This document shows positions 9,291-21,380 of a stretch of 64,000 nucleotides of DNA, one piece after another. Positions within the stretch are counted from its first letter, which is position 1, and each line of letters begins with the position of its first letter. Position numbers and translations under genes: made by a program. The DNA is taken from the NCBI GenBank assembly GCA_030015575.1, contig CM057347.1:506977176-507041175 (forward strand), given 5' to 3'. This stretch comes from Agapanthus africanus (taxonomy: Eukaryota; Streptophyta; Magnoliopsida; Asparagales; Amaryllidaceae). Under the pieces are notes generated by a model. It was not told the DNA's origin and made no database searches. It worked only from the letters and a program-made list of their open reading frames with translations.

Positions 9291-12200
9291 ATCTCAGTTG
9301 AGACTAAGATCAACTTAAACGTTTGTTAAGGATACGTTAGTCTAATTTTAGACTAAGATCAACTTAACCATTTGTTAAGGATACGTTAGTCTAATTTTAG
9401 ACTAAGATCTACTTAACAGGATCATTTAGATCCAACAAAAGAGTATTTGGGCTCTATTGTTTTAGTTTAGAGACTTTGCGGTCCATAAGTTTAAGGACAT
9501 CATAGTCCATGGAGTTTAAGGATATCATAGTCCATACAGTTTTTGGTTGTCGGGACCTATCACCTCTATGAAAACGTTGAAGAATTACAACGATACATAT
9601 CAGAGATGTGAAGAGATGTACCCTTGAACCAATGTCAGCTGAGAGATCTGTAGTTGGATTGATTTAAGAATCGTTAATCTCATTTGAGCTTAAGATCAAC
9701 TTAAATGGTTGTTAAGGATACGTTAGTCTAATCTTAGACTAAGAATTACTTAACAGGGTTTTTAGGATCATTTAGATCCAGCGAAAGAGCATTTGGGCTC
9801 TATCGTTTTAGTTTAAGAACGTTACGGTCCAGTGGGTTTAAGGACATCATAATCCATGGAGTTTAGAGACATCATAGTCTGTAAAGTTTAAAGACATCAT
9901 AGTCTAGTTTAGAAACATCATAGTCTGTAGGGTTTAGTTTAGGGACGTTGCGGTCCAAAGTTAAGTTTAAGGACATTACGGTCCGCATTTTAGATGCAAA
10001 CATGGGTTTGGAAATGCACCAGATAGTTATCGGTCATCGGGACTCACCACCTCTCTAAAGACGTTGAAGAATTATAACGACATGTATTAGAGGTGTGAAG
10101 AGATGTACCCTTGAACCAAATGCCAGATTGAGAAGCCATGGGATGGACATTATTGTAAATGCCATCTGAGATGATTAATTTTGGAAGACCTGAACATAAT
10201 TGGGGCTCAGTTAAAAAAAGGTTTTGGCTTTGGGAGACTTAGCTAACTTGGGCTAAGATTGGCCCATCATAGTGTTAAACACTAGCATATGTTTGGCGCT
10301 CACATGCTCTCACGTGAGGTCTTAAAGTATTGTTTAAGCACTGAAAATTTGAAGTGTTCACGTGGGGTCACGTGAGGCGCTTGAAGTAGTGTTAAACACT
10401 GAAGATTTGAAGCGCTCACGTAGGGTCACGTGAGGCGTTTGAAGTAGTGTTAAACACTGAAAGTCTGAGGCGCTCACGTGAGGTCACTTGAGGCGCCTGA
10501 GATTTGGCACAGCTTCTTTGAATTTGCTCTCTTTTTCTTTTCTGGGTGCTGAGCACTATTGGGTCACGTGAGATCACGTGAGGCACTCTGAAGAATGAAA
10601 ATTGCCTTTGCTTTATTCTCCTTTTCTTTTTCTGAGTGCTAAGCACTATCAAGGGATCACGTGAGGTCACGTAAGACAACCCCAAATTGAGATGTGTTTT
10701 AGATTTACTCCCCTTTTTGAAAAGCTTGTTCGGTGGTGCGCCAAGAGTTATTGGTTATTGGGACCCTCCACCTCTCTGAAGACGTTGAAGAATTACAATG
10801 ACATGTATCGGAGGTGTGGAGAGATGTACCCTTGAACCAAATTTCCGATCGAGGGGAGAGATCATGGTGGGATGAACATTATTTTAGATGCCATCCGTTA
10901 GGAGCTCATTATCTATCTCTGAGACTGAGATCGGTTTGGGGGACCCTGAGCATGAGGGGCTCAATTGATTGCCCTCAGGAGATTTGATCTAAGTTTGGCT
11001 AATATTGGCCTCTCATAGTATTAAACACTAATATATGATCGGCGCTCACGTGCTCCCACGTGGGGCCTTAAAGTAGTGTTAAACACTAGTGTATGATCAG
11101 CGCTCACGTGCTCCCACGTGAGGCGCTTGAAATAGTGTTAAACACTAAGAATTTGATGCGCTCACGTGGGGTCACGTGAGACGCTTGAAGAATGGAAACC
11201 GCCCTTTGATTTATTCTCTTTCTGCTTTATAAAAGTTAAGCACTGCTCAGGGGTCATGTGGGATCACGTGAGGCGTCCCAAAAAATAGGGTTTATTCCCC
11301 TTTTGCTTTATAAAAGTTAAGCACTGTTTGAGGGTCACGTGGGATCACGTGAGGTGCCCCAAAAAAGTAGGGTTTATTCCCTTTTCTCTTTTATAAGTGC
11401 TGAGCACTTCTCAGGGGTCACGTGGGGTCATGTGAGGCGCTCCAAAAAAATAGGGTTAATTCCCCTTTTCTCTTTTATAAGTGCTGAGCACTTCACAGGG
11501 GTCATGTGGGGTCACGTGACTAGATCTCATTCTTTCCCTCTTTGTTGCTCAAAGGTGCTCATGTGGGATCACGTGTAGCGTTTGAATGCTAATGAATCAT
11601 CAGGCTGTTCTTCTATGGTTCCGAGGGATCAAGTTCTCCTTTAGTTCTTTGTAGGGATTAAATTCCTTTTAAATGGTTAAACCCTAGTTCCAGAGGAATT
11701 AAATTCCTATATGTTTTGTAAGAGTTAAACTCTTTTGGATTCAGTTCTTTCCCCTAGGTTCTGAATCTGCATGACAGAATCTTTCCGATGAGAATTAAAT
11801 TCTCAACTTGTGGGGAGATCTGCTTCTGCAGATTTTCAACCAGAGAAAAAACTAAATTTTTTAGAAGAGTTAAACTCTTGGTTTGAGAATTAAATTCTCT
11901 TTTTTTGGGAGCTTTTGGGAGGGGTTCCCCTTCTTTAGAAAATTAAATTCTCTTTCTATTTTTCTTCCCCTTCTCCTTATGTCTCTCTTTTTTCTCCTTC
12001 TTGGCTCCTATTTATAGGAGAAAGAAAAAAATCAGTTTGTTCAGCAAATCTCTCATTGAGAGATTTTGATTGATTTTATAACCAACATGATCTTTTAGAT
12101 CACTCGGTGAATTTTATTCACCGTTGGATTTTTAATCCAAAGGCTCTCAGTTTAACAAAGAAGATTTTTTGTTTGTTTAACAAGATTATGAATATCTTGT

Positions 12201-12858
12201 TAGTTTAAACAAGATTAGGATTTTATTCTATCATATCTTTTTAGTTTAACAAGATCATAAATCTATTTTCTTAATATGGATATCTTGTTAACATAGAATT
12301 TTATTCTTGTTATAAGATTAGCAAAATATTTTCCTATGATAGATTTTTATTCTATCAAATGATCACCGCTGGATCTTTGATCAAAGGGTCCTCTGTTTAA
12401 CAGAGAAGATCTTTCTACTTTAAGGAAAATTAAGAAAATATTTTACAAAATAGAATTTAATTCTAGAATTTGATAGGAGCATTTTAAATTGGGATGCTCA
12501 CATGCTTTGTATGTTAGAGGCAAGAGAACTCATGTGTTTAACACGTGACCCCTGCTGTGGGTTTTAACCTGTTTATGTTCAGCGCTTATATACTTTGCAT
12601 ATGAGCGCTCACGTGTTTTACACGTGAGGCAAGTTTGGCCATTGGTGATTTATGTTCAGCGCTCATGTGCTTTGCATATGAGCGCCCACATGTTTTACAC
12701 GTGATGCCTGTTTGGCCATTGGTGATTTATGTTCAGCGCTCATATGCTTTGCATACGTGCGCCCATATGTTTTACACGTGATACTTGTTTTTTGAGGATT
12801 CTCCCCCCCTTTTTGTAAGGGAACATGTAGCACTTGGCTGAAAATTTTGGCGGGAACA
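9291..12858. repeat. Region F right: layered direct repeats, hairpins and CACGTG array
   Basis: There is no gene. A block containing ACGTTGAAGAATTA and ending in GATGTACCCTTGAACCAA occurs at about 9574, 10062 and 10782; the last two are parts of a duplication of about 720 bp. From 10300 to 11580 CACGTG palindromes are frequent. From 11640 to 11950 short palindromes with a TTAAA centre recur, such as GAGAATTAAATTCTC. A 77-bp repeat starts with AGCGCT at 12581, 12658 and 12735. The region may be a giant LTR or UTR of element F, but no matching partner LTR is in view. Confidence 0.6.
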
Positions 12859-13403
12859 ATGTATACGTATATATATACATAGTCCCATACCTATGTGTGT
12901 GTATATATATATATATATCCCCATATACGTACAAGAAATAAAATGTATGCGTATATGTGTGCGTGTATGCAAATCACTACTCTAGGGTTCACAACTAAGA
13001 AACTAACTAAATGCGTTTTCCTATAAGTATGCTAATACTATCCCAAAGTCACATAGCATTTCTTACTAAGTATACACATCTCATAACACATAAGTGTGTG
13101 TGTGTATCATAACGCATTCACGTTCTATACTACGAAACTGCGGGGGTGCTATACGCCATCCACCCGACTTCCCCCGTAGATATATATCTACTCGCCTTGA
13201 TCCTCGCTTGATGGAGTCGATGACGCTATGCTCTCCTCGTCGTCTCGAAATCCACGTGGGGGTACCTACATGTCATAACATATCGTGTCGCATTAAAATC
13301 CAATTCAAAACCAAAACGACACGCGAATCACGCATAGGTTAAAACCTATGATATACGTATGCAAGAAGGGCAAAACCAAAACCTCGATGTCGATGTACAA
13401 ACG
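12859..13403 (-). repeat. Element D 3' LTR remnant, outer part
   Basis: The sequence aligns closely with 41868-42449 in D's intact 5' LTR, including ACGTACAAGAAATAAAATG, the CACATCTCATAACACATAAG block and the GGGGGTACCTACATGTC block. Left of about 12859 the similarity stops and region F begins, so roughly 2.5 kb of this LTR is missing. Element C interrupts it at 13404. A TA/CA dinucleotide-rich tract marks the truncated edge. Confidence 0.8.
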
Positions 13404-16400
13404 TGTAACAACCGAGTCCAATTCTACCAATTTCAGTTACCGTATGTGTAGTGTGTGGTATTTATTTCATTTATACTGCTTTGGCTGTTACCAGTTATAG
13501 TTTGCACCGACATGCCATATTCTGCATATTACAATTTAAGTCATCTAAAATTTAATTAAAAATAATCGACTTGGCTTGCTCGACACCCCTAATCCTGTGG
13601 TAGCGTCCTTGCATCGTGTTTTCGTCCCGTTCAGCGAACGGATGTGTTTGGACGTCTACGCGCACGTGCGTGCGTCCGTTCTTGGGGGTATACTTTTTAA
13701 TTAGAAAATCCTTCATTTTAATTTTTTGAACCAGCCAATAATTTTCTTATTTCAAATTCAAATTTGTGGACTCGACCCGGGCGCAATTCTGAAATAATTT
13801 GCATTTTCGCCAAATCCTATTTTTTCCTAATATTTTTAACCAGCGAAATTTAAAATCTTATAACCATAAAATATTTCCTTAACCAAATAAAAATTCTCCC
13901 TCAGCCTATCACAGATTTTTTTAACCAACGATATTATTTTTTAAAAAACCCTCAAATCTTTCACAAACTTTCTCCTAACAGTTTCCCCTCATCCAATCTC
14001 AACCCTCCATTCCTCACCGCTGGCCCCCACCACTTCGTTCTCTCTCTCCCTTTTTCTCCTTCTCTCTCTTATTATCTCTCGCTCACCTCACTACGAGACG
14101 AACTTCTCTCTCCTCCTCTTTCTCTCTCCTCTCGTTTCTCCCTCTCTCTCTCTCCTCTCGCGCCCGTTTCTCACTCCTCTCGCTGTGCGCGAGGATCTCG
14201 TCATCTCCCCCGTCTTATCCTCACCTCCCTTCTGTCTTCCCCTCGTCTTCTTCTTTTTTAAAAAAAAAACCCATGCACCGAGCGAAACCCTAACTCGTCC
14301 CTCACCACCATCTCTCCCCTCGACCTTGCTACCCGTCTCCTCATCGCCCATCTCCTCCCCCACTCCATCTTAGTCTTCTTCTTTCCTCTTCCCCGATTGC
14401 TTGCACTCACGCCGAGCAACCCTGCACCCCCTGCACTCTGTGCATCGCCGGAGCTGTGGCCGTCGGCGACTCGTCCCGTGTCCCTGGCATCGTGTACAAC
14501 TCCGGTATGCAACCTCCCTTTCCCCATCATCCTGCTCTTCTTATTCTTCTTCTTTCTCTTCTTCTTCATAGTAAACTTCTTTATTGTTAATGGCTTCTGT
14601 AGATCGTCGAAGTCCGTCGATCTCATCACCGTGGTCTTACCGTTGCCGTTAGCATCCCTCTGCAGCCAGTAAGCTATCCCTCCTTCACTTTCTCCTTCTC
14701 CTTGTCCTATTCTCTTCTTTTCTATTTTTTGCATCTATTTTCTAGCTTATGTGTTTACTGTTTTTGGGTTCGCCGGAATCCAGCCGTGCCGGCGACGTTT
14801 CCCGACGATCCAGCGAGGAACTCTGACCCGTGTGGTTCCACTGTTTGTCGTTCGGACTTATTCCGTGCACCGTGCGCGCGTCGCGACTTTTCCCCGCCGA
14901 CGCGTAACGTTCCGTTTTCCGTTTCGCGACCCGTCGAGGCAAGTGAAACTTGCTACATGCTATAATAAACTATTCATATGCTAAATTACTTATTTCCTGT
15001 TAAATCTCTAGCTAGAATCGAAAGAAATAGATTACAAGTTAACCGTGTAAAGTTCCGTTATACATTTCATGATTCCAAACGTGAAACTTAATCTTGCATC
15101 TAATTATTTATATCTAACAATCACCTGTTCATGATAGATCACATATGTTTATTGCTATGATACCCTTTTTCCAGTTTTAGCCTATCAGACATTCATGTGC
15201 AACTTTAACCGGTCTAATTACAACTGCATTCATTAAACAGATTATACATGTCGTCGCATCCATGGATCACTCAATATTTATTAACCTATTTTCAGCATTT
15301 ACATCTATCATACTGTATGCACATTATGCTGACACTGTCTGTTAAACACAATTGATAACTGTACAGCTAAATAAATAAAATCTGCTTTATTGCTTAACTC
15401 ATTGCTTAGATCATGTTGTGATACCCATGCTTGATTATTATAACCCTGATTATGCTAGCTGCGTATGAGCACACCCATGATATCGTTCACACCTTGACCT
15501 GACTTGCTACATATATTACCTGACCCGGCATGGTACCGTACACTACTTGACTCGATCTGATGTACCATGGCTTGACTCGTTACTTAATCTCGTGTCTGAT
15601 GCCAACAAACCTGACATGTAGTCCTCACGGACCGTTCCTGTTGTCTATCCAGACAAACCTGCTCTTACCTGATCCTGTGTTGGCATTAGTTCTTGATTAC
15701 TGAATACCTGACTTGACATACACAACTTGGGGGTATGGGGAAATCAATGATGAAACCTGACTTGTAACTCGACAGTGTACCACCTTTACTGATCAGTTTT
15801 AGAGGCTAGGCCAGCCTTGGGATGCTGCTGCTGACATCATTCATCTGCACATATTTCCTGTTTTAGTGCCTAGCGGCATATCTCGGATTCAGCCCGAGAA
15901 TTTGGACCGTGGTCCCGGGTATGCACGGGATACTATTGAGTTACATCGATGATTCATCAATTTGATTTCAAGGACTTTAGAGTAGAAAACTAATAGAACA
16001 GTTTAGTTTACACACTGTACACTACCCTGCACTGCCTGACTTATATTACTGTTACCCCTGCTTTTCATTCATGTTTATATTTGCATCGCCTGTTACTCTG
16101 TTCATATTTTATTACTTGATGACATGACGCGCCGACGTCTGGGTTTTGCATGGCCCAGATTCCGTGCCTTTGCTGCAGTCCGAGCAGGAGTACTTCAGCC
16201 AGCAGACTGAGCGGTGAGGTGTCAACAACAGTTAGTTCTTTTATTTCCCGCATTTTATTCCTGATGTGAGCCCGTATTATGGGACATACATTCCAGTTAT
16301 TTTGTATTGGATCTTTTGCTTCCGCACTTTTATTATTCTCGACTCATGTTATCTTGGCTTATGGACATGTTTTAGATAGTGTTATTTTGTTCTTGATATC

Positions 16401-16506
16401 TCTACAGCCGTAATGTGACTGTGGATGGATACTTCCTACCCACAGGTAGCATGGTTGGCTATGTCACATGCCCAATTTAGCGTACTCTGGGATGCGGGGC
16501 TTGACA
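13404..16506 (+). repeat. Element C 5' LTR (3.1 kb)
   Basis: The LTR starts TGTAACAACCGAG and ends CTTGACA. It contains a CT-rich leader at about 14030-14400 and a GC-type splice-donor-like AG|GCAAGT at 14937-14944. Small ORFs within it (for example 14397-14672 and 14702-14965) repeat in the other LTR and are unlikely to be proteins. Confidence 0.92.
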
Positions 16507-16515
16507 TGGTTCTTT

Positions 16516-16528
16516 TGGTATCAGAGCC
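16516..16528 (+). other. Element C primer-binding site (initiator-Met type)
   Basis: TGGTATCAGAGCC lies nine bases beyond the LTR end. It is complementary to the 3' end of plant initiator-Met tRNA, the standard primer for Tekay-type elements. Element E has the same site at the same offset. Confidence 0.9.
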
Positions 16529-16881
16529 ATAGGATAGTTGGGTTGATTCTTTTGTAGTTGGGTATTGTACTCAATACACGAATCAGAAATACCCGTGTTT
16601 AGGAAACATGTCTTGCCACCTTGCCGTTTTACAGTTCTTGAATCAAGTTCTTCCTGATTGTATCTTTTACGATGTGCAAACTTCCTTTGCATATCGACTC
16701 GAAACCGGATTCCTTGTTATCTCTAGGACTTAGGCGACTTGGGTGGAGTTATCTAATTGTGGCTATGATACCGCGACATAGTTACAATGCGGTACTCTAT
16801 TTAAGTAACTTGGAGTTCTAGCATTGATCTATATTTTGAATCTGTTATCATGCTAATTTTGGGTGTTTTGATTTCAGGAAT

Positions 16882-17565
16882 ATGGCAGACAAGAATCTGA
16901 AGACGTACCAAAGGCGTGTTGACGAAGCCGCTATGCTTGGAGTGATACGGGGAATGCTGGAGAATCAAAAGAGACAGACCGAGCTGATCCAACTGCAAGC
17001 GGAATCATTTCAGGAAGGTTTGCGGACCGTTCAGCAGTCCGTGAACAAGGTTGAAGCTAAACCAGTTGATCGAGTTGGGACCGTAGCAGATTTCAGGCGT
17101 TTGGGTCCGTCTGCATTTACCGGTTTGGAGGAGCCGTTGCCAGCAAAGCAGTGGCTAGTTGACACGGAGAACTTACTTATTGCGGCACAGATTCCCGATG
17201 ATAAAAGAGTGGATGTGGTGCGCATTTAGTTAGTGGACTACGCCCGTGAATGGTGGCTTGTGGAGAAGACCCGCTTGCCCAAGCCGATCAAGTGGGCGGA
17301 TTTTTCGAAGAGTTTCCTAGAGAAGTTCTTCCCGCGGACTGCACGGGAGGAAATGGAAGAGAAGTTCATCGGTCTGAAGCAGAATGGAGCACCCGTAGAT
17401 GTGCATGCAGCAGAATGGACACGGCTCAGTAGATTTACTGGACCTTTAGTTGCCAACGATGCAGACAGGGCAAGGAGGTTCATGCGCAGCTTGGATGTGG
17501 ACATCCAGAGGCAGATTGTCTCCCTGGGTTTAACCACTTTCTCACAGGTAGTTACGTTAGCATGA
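16882..17565 (+). pseudogene. Element C gag, capsid part
   Basis: Gag starts MADKNLKTYQRRVDEAAML, immediately after an acceptor-like TTTCAG at 16872-16877. The capsid region includes FTGLEEPLPAKQWL, then WADFSKSFLEKFFP and RFTGPLV, which correspond to the Retrotrans_gag fold. It occupies two adjacent open segments (16882-17229 and 17233-17565). Gag would form the cytoplasmic particle. The reading frame is interrupted. Confidence 0.85.
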
Positions 17566-17733
17566 GAATAGCAGAGCCTATCTGGGAAGACTGGGAGTTT
17601 ACAGCAGACAGCAGTTGTAGTAAGGAAGCCGGCATTTGTACCAAACCGAGCTCATGGACGCAGGGGTATCCCAGTGAACCGTCGTAGCGTAACACTGATG
17701 AAGAAGCCTGCTGTTGTCGACTAGAGAAAGAAC

Positions 17734-19818
17734 GTGACTTGTAACTACTGCCAGTTACCTGGCCACGTGCAAAAGGATTGTCGAAGGAGGCAGGGACTCT
17801 GTTTGGTTTGTGGAACGGCAGATCACACTGTTAACTCATATCCGTCGAAGCTTCGTACGAGGGATGATATTCAGAAGCCTCCGCAGAAACCGTTCCAGGG
17901 ACAGAAGCAGCTGACTCAAGGACCTAACCAGGCTCGAGCTTTTACCTTGACAGCTGAGGAAGCTAAGGCGTCAGGAGAAGTTGTTTCAGGTATTCTACTC
18001 GTTCATGGTTTTCCCGCATTAGCGTTATTTGATTCTGGTGCATCCCATTGTTTTATGTCGTCCAAGTTTATAACTACACACTCGATTACCTGCACGACCC
18101 TGTCTAATTTCTGGGACATACACACTGGGAATGGGAAAATCATATCTAGTAGGGAATGTAAAGATTGTACAGTTGTTGTTTGCGGACGGGAATTTTTTGC
18201 AGATTTCTTGGTGATTGATACGGGCAGCTACGAAGTCGTCTTGGGAATGGATTTTCTTGGCACTTTCCACGCTCACATTGATTGTAGGGCAAAGAAAGTA
18301 ATTTTCCAGATTCCCGGACATCCCGAGTTTACCTTCACTGGAGGAAGCAGTTCGGTCGGGCCAGTCGAGTTTAGGGCTAGGCCGACAAATAATATTCTTG
18401 CATCAATGGAGGTTGATGAAAGTGAAGAGCCAGCTGTTGTTCGTGATTTTATGGACATGTTTGAAGATATATCGGGATTACCGCCGAAGCGAGACGTGGA
18501 GTTCGCAATTGATCTTATTCCTGATGCAGCGCCAGTATCTAAAGCGTATTATCCAATGGCACCAGTAGAGTTGGAAGAAGTCAAGAAACAGGTTGCCGAA
18601 TTGCTTGAAAAGGGTTGGATTCGAAGCAGTAACTCGCCTTGGGGAGCTCCAATTCTTCTAGTCAAGAAGAAAGATGGCACGAGAAGGATGTGCATCGACT
18701 ATCGAGAATTAAACCGGGTGACTATTAAGAACAAGTACCCGATCCCTCGCATTGGCGAACTTTTTGAGCAGCTTAGTGGCGTGAGGGTATTCTCGAACCT
18801 GGATTTGCGATCCGGATATCATCAGGTCCGAGTGAAACCAGAAGATATTTGCAAGACGGCGTTCCGAACTCGGTATGGACATTACGAGTACTTAGTGATG
18901 CCCTTCGGAGTAACGAATGCACCAGCGATATTCATGGACTTGGTGAACCGAATCTTTTCACCATTCTTGGACCAGTTTATTGTGGTATTCATTGACGATA
19001 TTCTGGTTTACTCGAAGAGTTTTGAAGAGCATGCTGAGTATTTGAAGATCGCACTGCAGACGCTGAGACAAGAGAAGTTATATGCGAAGATGAGCAAGTG
19101 CGAGTTTTGGCTGGAAGAAGTAAAGTTTTTTGGGCATGTCGTGTCTGGCGATGGAATCGCCGTCGATCCAGAAAATATTGTAGCAGTTCGAGATTGGCCG
19201 ATTCCAAAGAATGTTGCGGAGATAAGAAGTTTTCTTGGACTCGCCGGGTATTACAGAAGATTTGTGGAGAACTTTGCTCGTCTGGCGGAGCCGTTGACCA
19301 AGCTTACGCGCAAGGAGGTACCTTTTGTGTGGACGGATAGATGTGCGTCAGCTTTTGAGACGTTGAAGCCGAGATTGATAACCGCCCCTATTCTGACCGT
19401 GCCAGACAATTCCGGAGGATTGGTGATTCACAGCGACGCATCTGGGAAAGGATTGGGATGTGTTTTGATGCAGCATGGGAAGATTGTAGCGTACGCATCA
19501 AGACAGTTGAGGACCCATGAGAAGAATTACCCAACTCACGACTTGGAGCTGGCGGTTGTGATTTTCGCTTTGAAGATTTGGAGACACTACCTTTTGGGCG
19601 AAATGGTTGAAGTTTTCATGGATTATAAGAGCTTGAAGTATGTGTTCACGCAGAAGGAGCTTAATATGAGGCAGCGTAGATGGCTAGAGCTGATGGCTGA
19701 CTACGATCTTGATCTCAAGTACCATCCGGGGAAGGTTAATGTTGTACCGGATGCGCTCAGTCGGTTGCCGGCAATTCAGATGTTGACTACGCAGAAAGAA
19801 CTCGTTGAAGACTTTTGA
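17734..19818 (+). CDS. Element C pol: zinc knuckles, protease, RT, RNase H
   Basis: This open segment of 694 residues begins with two CCHC-type knuckles ([14 protein letters not shown], then [13 protein letters not shown]). Next come protease ([13 protein letters not shown], then VVLGMDFLG), reverse transcriptase ([32 protein letters not shown] and the catalytic FIDDILVYS) and Ty3-type RNase H ([14 protein letters not shown], ending in [14 protein letters not shown]). These domains would mature the polyprotein and copy RNA into DNA. The initial Met marks only the open segment; in the family the polyprotein continues from gag. Confidence 0.92.
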   Translation: MTCNYCQLPGHVQKDCRRRQGLCLVCGTADHTVNSYPSKLRTRDDIQKPPQKPFQGQKQLTQGPNQARAFTLTAEEAKASGEVVSGILLVHGFPALALFDSGASHCFMSSKFITTHSITCTTLSNFWDIHTGNGKIISSRECKDCTVVVCGREFFADFLVIDTGSYEVVLGMDFLGTFHAHIDCRAKKVIFQIPGHPEFTFTGGSSSVGPVEFRARPTNNILASMEVDESEEPAVVRDFMDMFEDISGLPPKRDVEFAIDLIPDAAPVSKAYYPMAPVELEEVKKQVAELLEKGWIRSSNSPWGAPILLVKKKDGTRRMCIDYRELNRVTIKNKYPIPRIGELFEQLSGVRVFSNLDLRSGYHQVRVKPEDICKTAFRTRYGHYEYLVMPFGVTNAPAIFMDLVNRIFSPFLDQFIVVFIDDILVYSKSFEEHAEYLKIALQTLRQEKLYAKMSKCEFWLEEVKFFGHVVSGDGIAVDPENIVAVRDWPIPKNVAEIRSFLGLAGYYRRFVENFARLAEPLTKLTRKEVPFVWTDRCASAFETLKPRLITAPILTVPDNSGGLVIHSDASGKGLGCVLMQHGKIVAYASRQLRTHEKNYPTHDLELAVVIFALKIWRHYLLGEMVEVFMDYKSLKYVFTQKELNMRQRRWLELMADYDLDLKYHPGKVNVVPDALSRLPAIQMLTTQKELVEDF

Positions 19819-19827
19819 AGATTTGAT

Positions 19828-21312
19828 TTGGAGGTTGTGCTACCGCATTCTTCGGGGCAGTTGATGCAGCTGCAAGTACATTCGTCGTTGATCGAGAATA
19901 TTAAAGCAGCGCAATCGCAGGATCCTAAATTGCAAAAGTTTCGAGAACAGGTTGAAGCCGGACTACGAACCGATTTATTAATCCACGAAGATGGTTCGTT
20001 GAGGTATGGTAGCCGTTTGTGTGTGCCAAAGGGTGATATTCTTGAAGAACTTATGAAGGAGGCACACAGTTCAGCTTATTCCGTACATCCAGGAGGCACG
20101 AAGATGTACCGAGACTTACGACAGCATTTCTGGTGGGAAGGTATGAAGCGGGAGATCGCTCGCTTTGTGGCAAAGTGCTTGGTGTGTCAGCAAGTTAAGG
20201 CTGAACATCAAAGGGTTGCTGATTTATTGCAACCACTTCCGATTCCTCAGTGGAAGTGGGAATATATAACCATGGATTTCGTGACAGCTTTACCGCGGAG
20301 TCCAAAAGGCAACAATGCAGTATGGGTGATTGTTGATCGTTTGACTAAAGCAGCTCATTTCATTCCTTTTCGGGTTGGTCAATCAATAGAAACTTTGGCG
20401 GAGCGGTACATACAGGAGATTGTAAGATTGCATGGAGTCCCGGTGAGCATCGTGTCTGATCGGGACACTCGGTTCTTATCACACTTATGGAGGAGTTTAC
20501 AGGAAAGTTTGGGGACTCGATTGAAGTTTAGCACAGCTTATCATCCTCAAACTGATGGCCAGTCGGAGAGAACGATCCAAACTCTTGAAGATATGTTGAG
20601 AGCGTGCATGTTGGACTTCAAGGGTTCTTGGGAGGATCATCTACATTTGGTGGAGTTTTCTTACAACAACAGTTTCCAGGCAACTATTCAGATGGCTCCG
20701 TTTGAAACTTTGTATGGTCGCAAATGCCGTTCACCTGTTTGTTGGGACGATGTCGGTGAACGAAGATTGTTGGGACCAGATTTGGTTGTGCAGACAGTAG
20801 AGAAAGTTAACACTATCAGGAATCACATGAAAGCAGCACAAGACAGACAGAAGAGTTGGGCAGATACATTGAGAAGACCTCTAGAGTTCACCGTGGGTGA
20901 TTTGGTATTCTTGAAAATATCACCGACTAGAGGGGTGATTCGCTTTGGAAGTCGAGGAAAGCTCAGTCCTCGATTTGTTGGACCCAATGAGATCTTGGAG
21001 CGTGTTGGTGAGGTAGCGTATCGTTTGGCGTTACCGCAGTCCTTGGCGAATGTGCACGATGTGTTTCACGTATCTCAACTCCGTAAATATGTTCGAGATG
21101 AAACACATGTGTTGGATCATTCGGAGCTGACAGTACGAGAAGACTTGACTTTTGAGGATCGACCGGTTGAAATTGTGGATCGAAGGGAAAAGGTTCTTAA
21201 GAACAAGGTTATGCCTCTCGTACTTGTTTCTTGGGGTAATCGCTCACATGGAGAGTCCACCTGGGAACGAGAAGATAAAATCCGGCAGAAGTTTTCTCAT
21301 CTTTTCTTATAG
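19828..21312 (+). CDS. Element C integrase with chromodomain-like tail
   Basis: This 494-residue open segment contains the H2C2 zinc-binding domain (HPGGTKMYRDLRQHFWW, CLVCQQVKAEHQ) and a DDE core with MDFVTALPRSPKGNNA, SDRDTRFLSHLW and ERTIQTLEDMLRACM. A GPNEILERVGEVAYRLALP domain follows, then a C-terminal SWGNRSHGESTWEREDKI stretch typical of the group II chromodomain of Tekay elements. Integrase inserts the DNA copy; the chromodomain is thought to steer insertion to heterochromatin. The segment is separated from the upstream pol segment by a short break. Confidence 0.92.
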   Translation: MEVVLPHSSGQLMQLQVHSSLIENIKAAQSQDPKLQKFREQVEAGLRTDLLIHEDGSLRYGSRLCVPKGDILEELMKEAHSSAYSVHPGGTKMYRDLRQHFWWEGMKREIARFVAKCLVCQQVKAEHQRVADLLQPLPIPQWKWEYITMDFVTALPRSPKGNNAVWVIVDRLTKAAHFIPFRVGQSIETLAERYIQEIVRLHGVPVSIVSDRDTRFLSHLWRSLQESLGTRLKFSTAYHPQTDGQSERTIQTLEDMLRACMLDFKGSWEDHLHLVEFSYNNSFQATIQMAPFETLYGRKCRSPVCWDDVGERRLLGPDLVVQTVEKVNTIRNHMKAAQDRQKSWADTLRRPLEFTVGDLVFLKISPTRGVIRFGSRGKLSPRFVGPNEILERVGEVAYRLALPQSLANVHDVFHVSQLRKYVRDETHVLDHSELTVREDLTFEDRPVEIVDRREKVLKNKVMPLVLVSWGNRSHGESTWEREDKIRQKFSHLFL

Positions 21313-21380
21313 TTGTTTGTCGTCTATCTTTTGTATTCTTGGAATTTCGAGGACGAAATTCTTTTTGTAGTTGGGTATAA

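Noticed and set aside
14091-14984. ORFs in the CT-rich part of element C's LTR (also 22060-22956)
   Set aside because: They are low-complexity by-products present in both LTRs, with no domain and conflicting frames.
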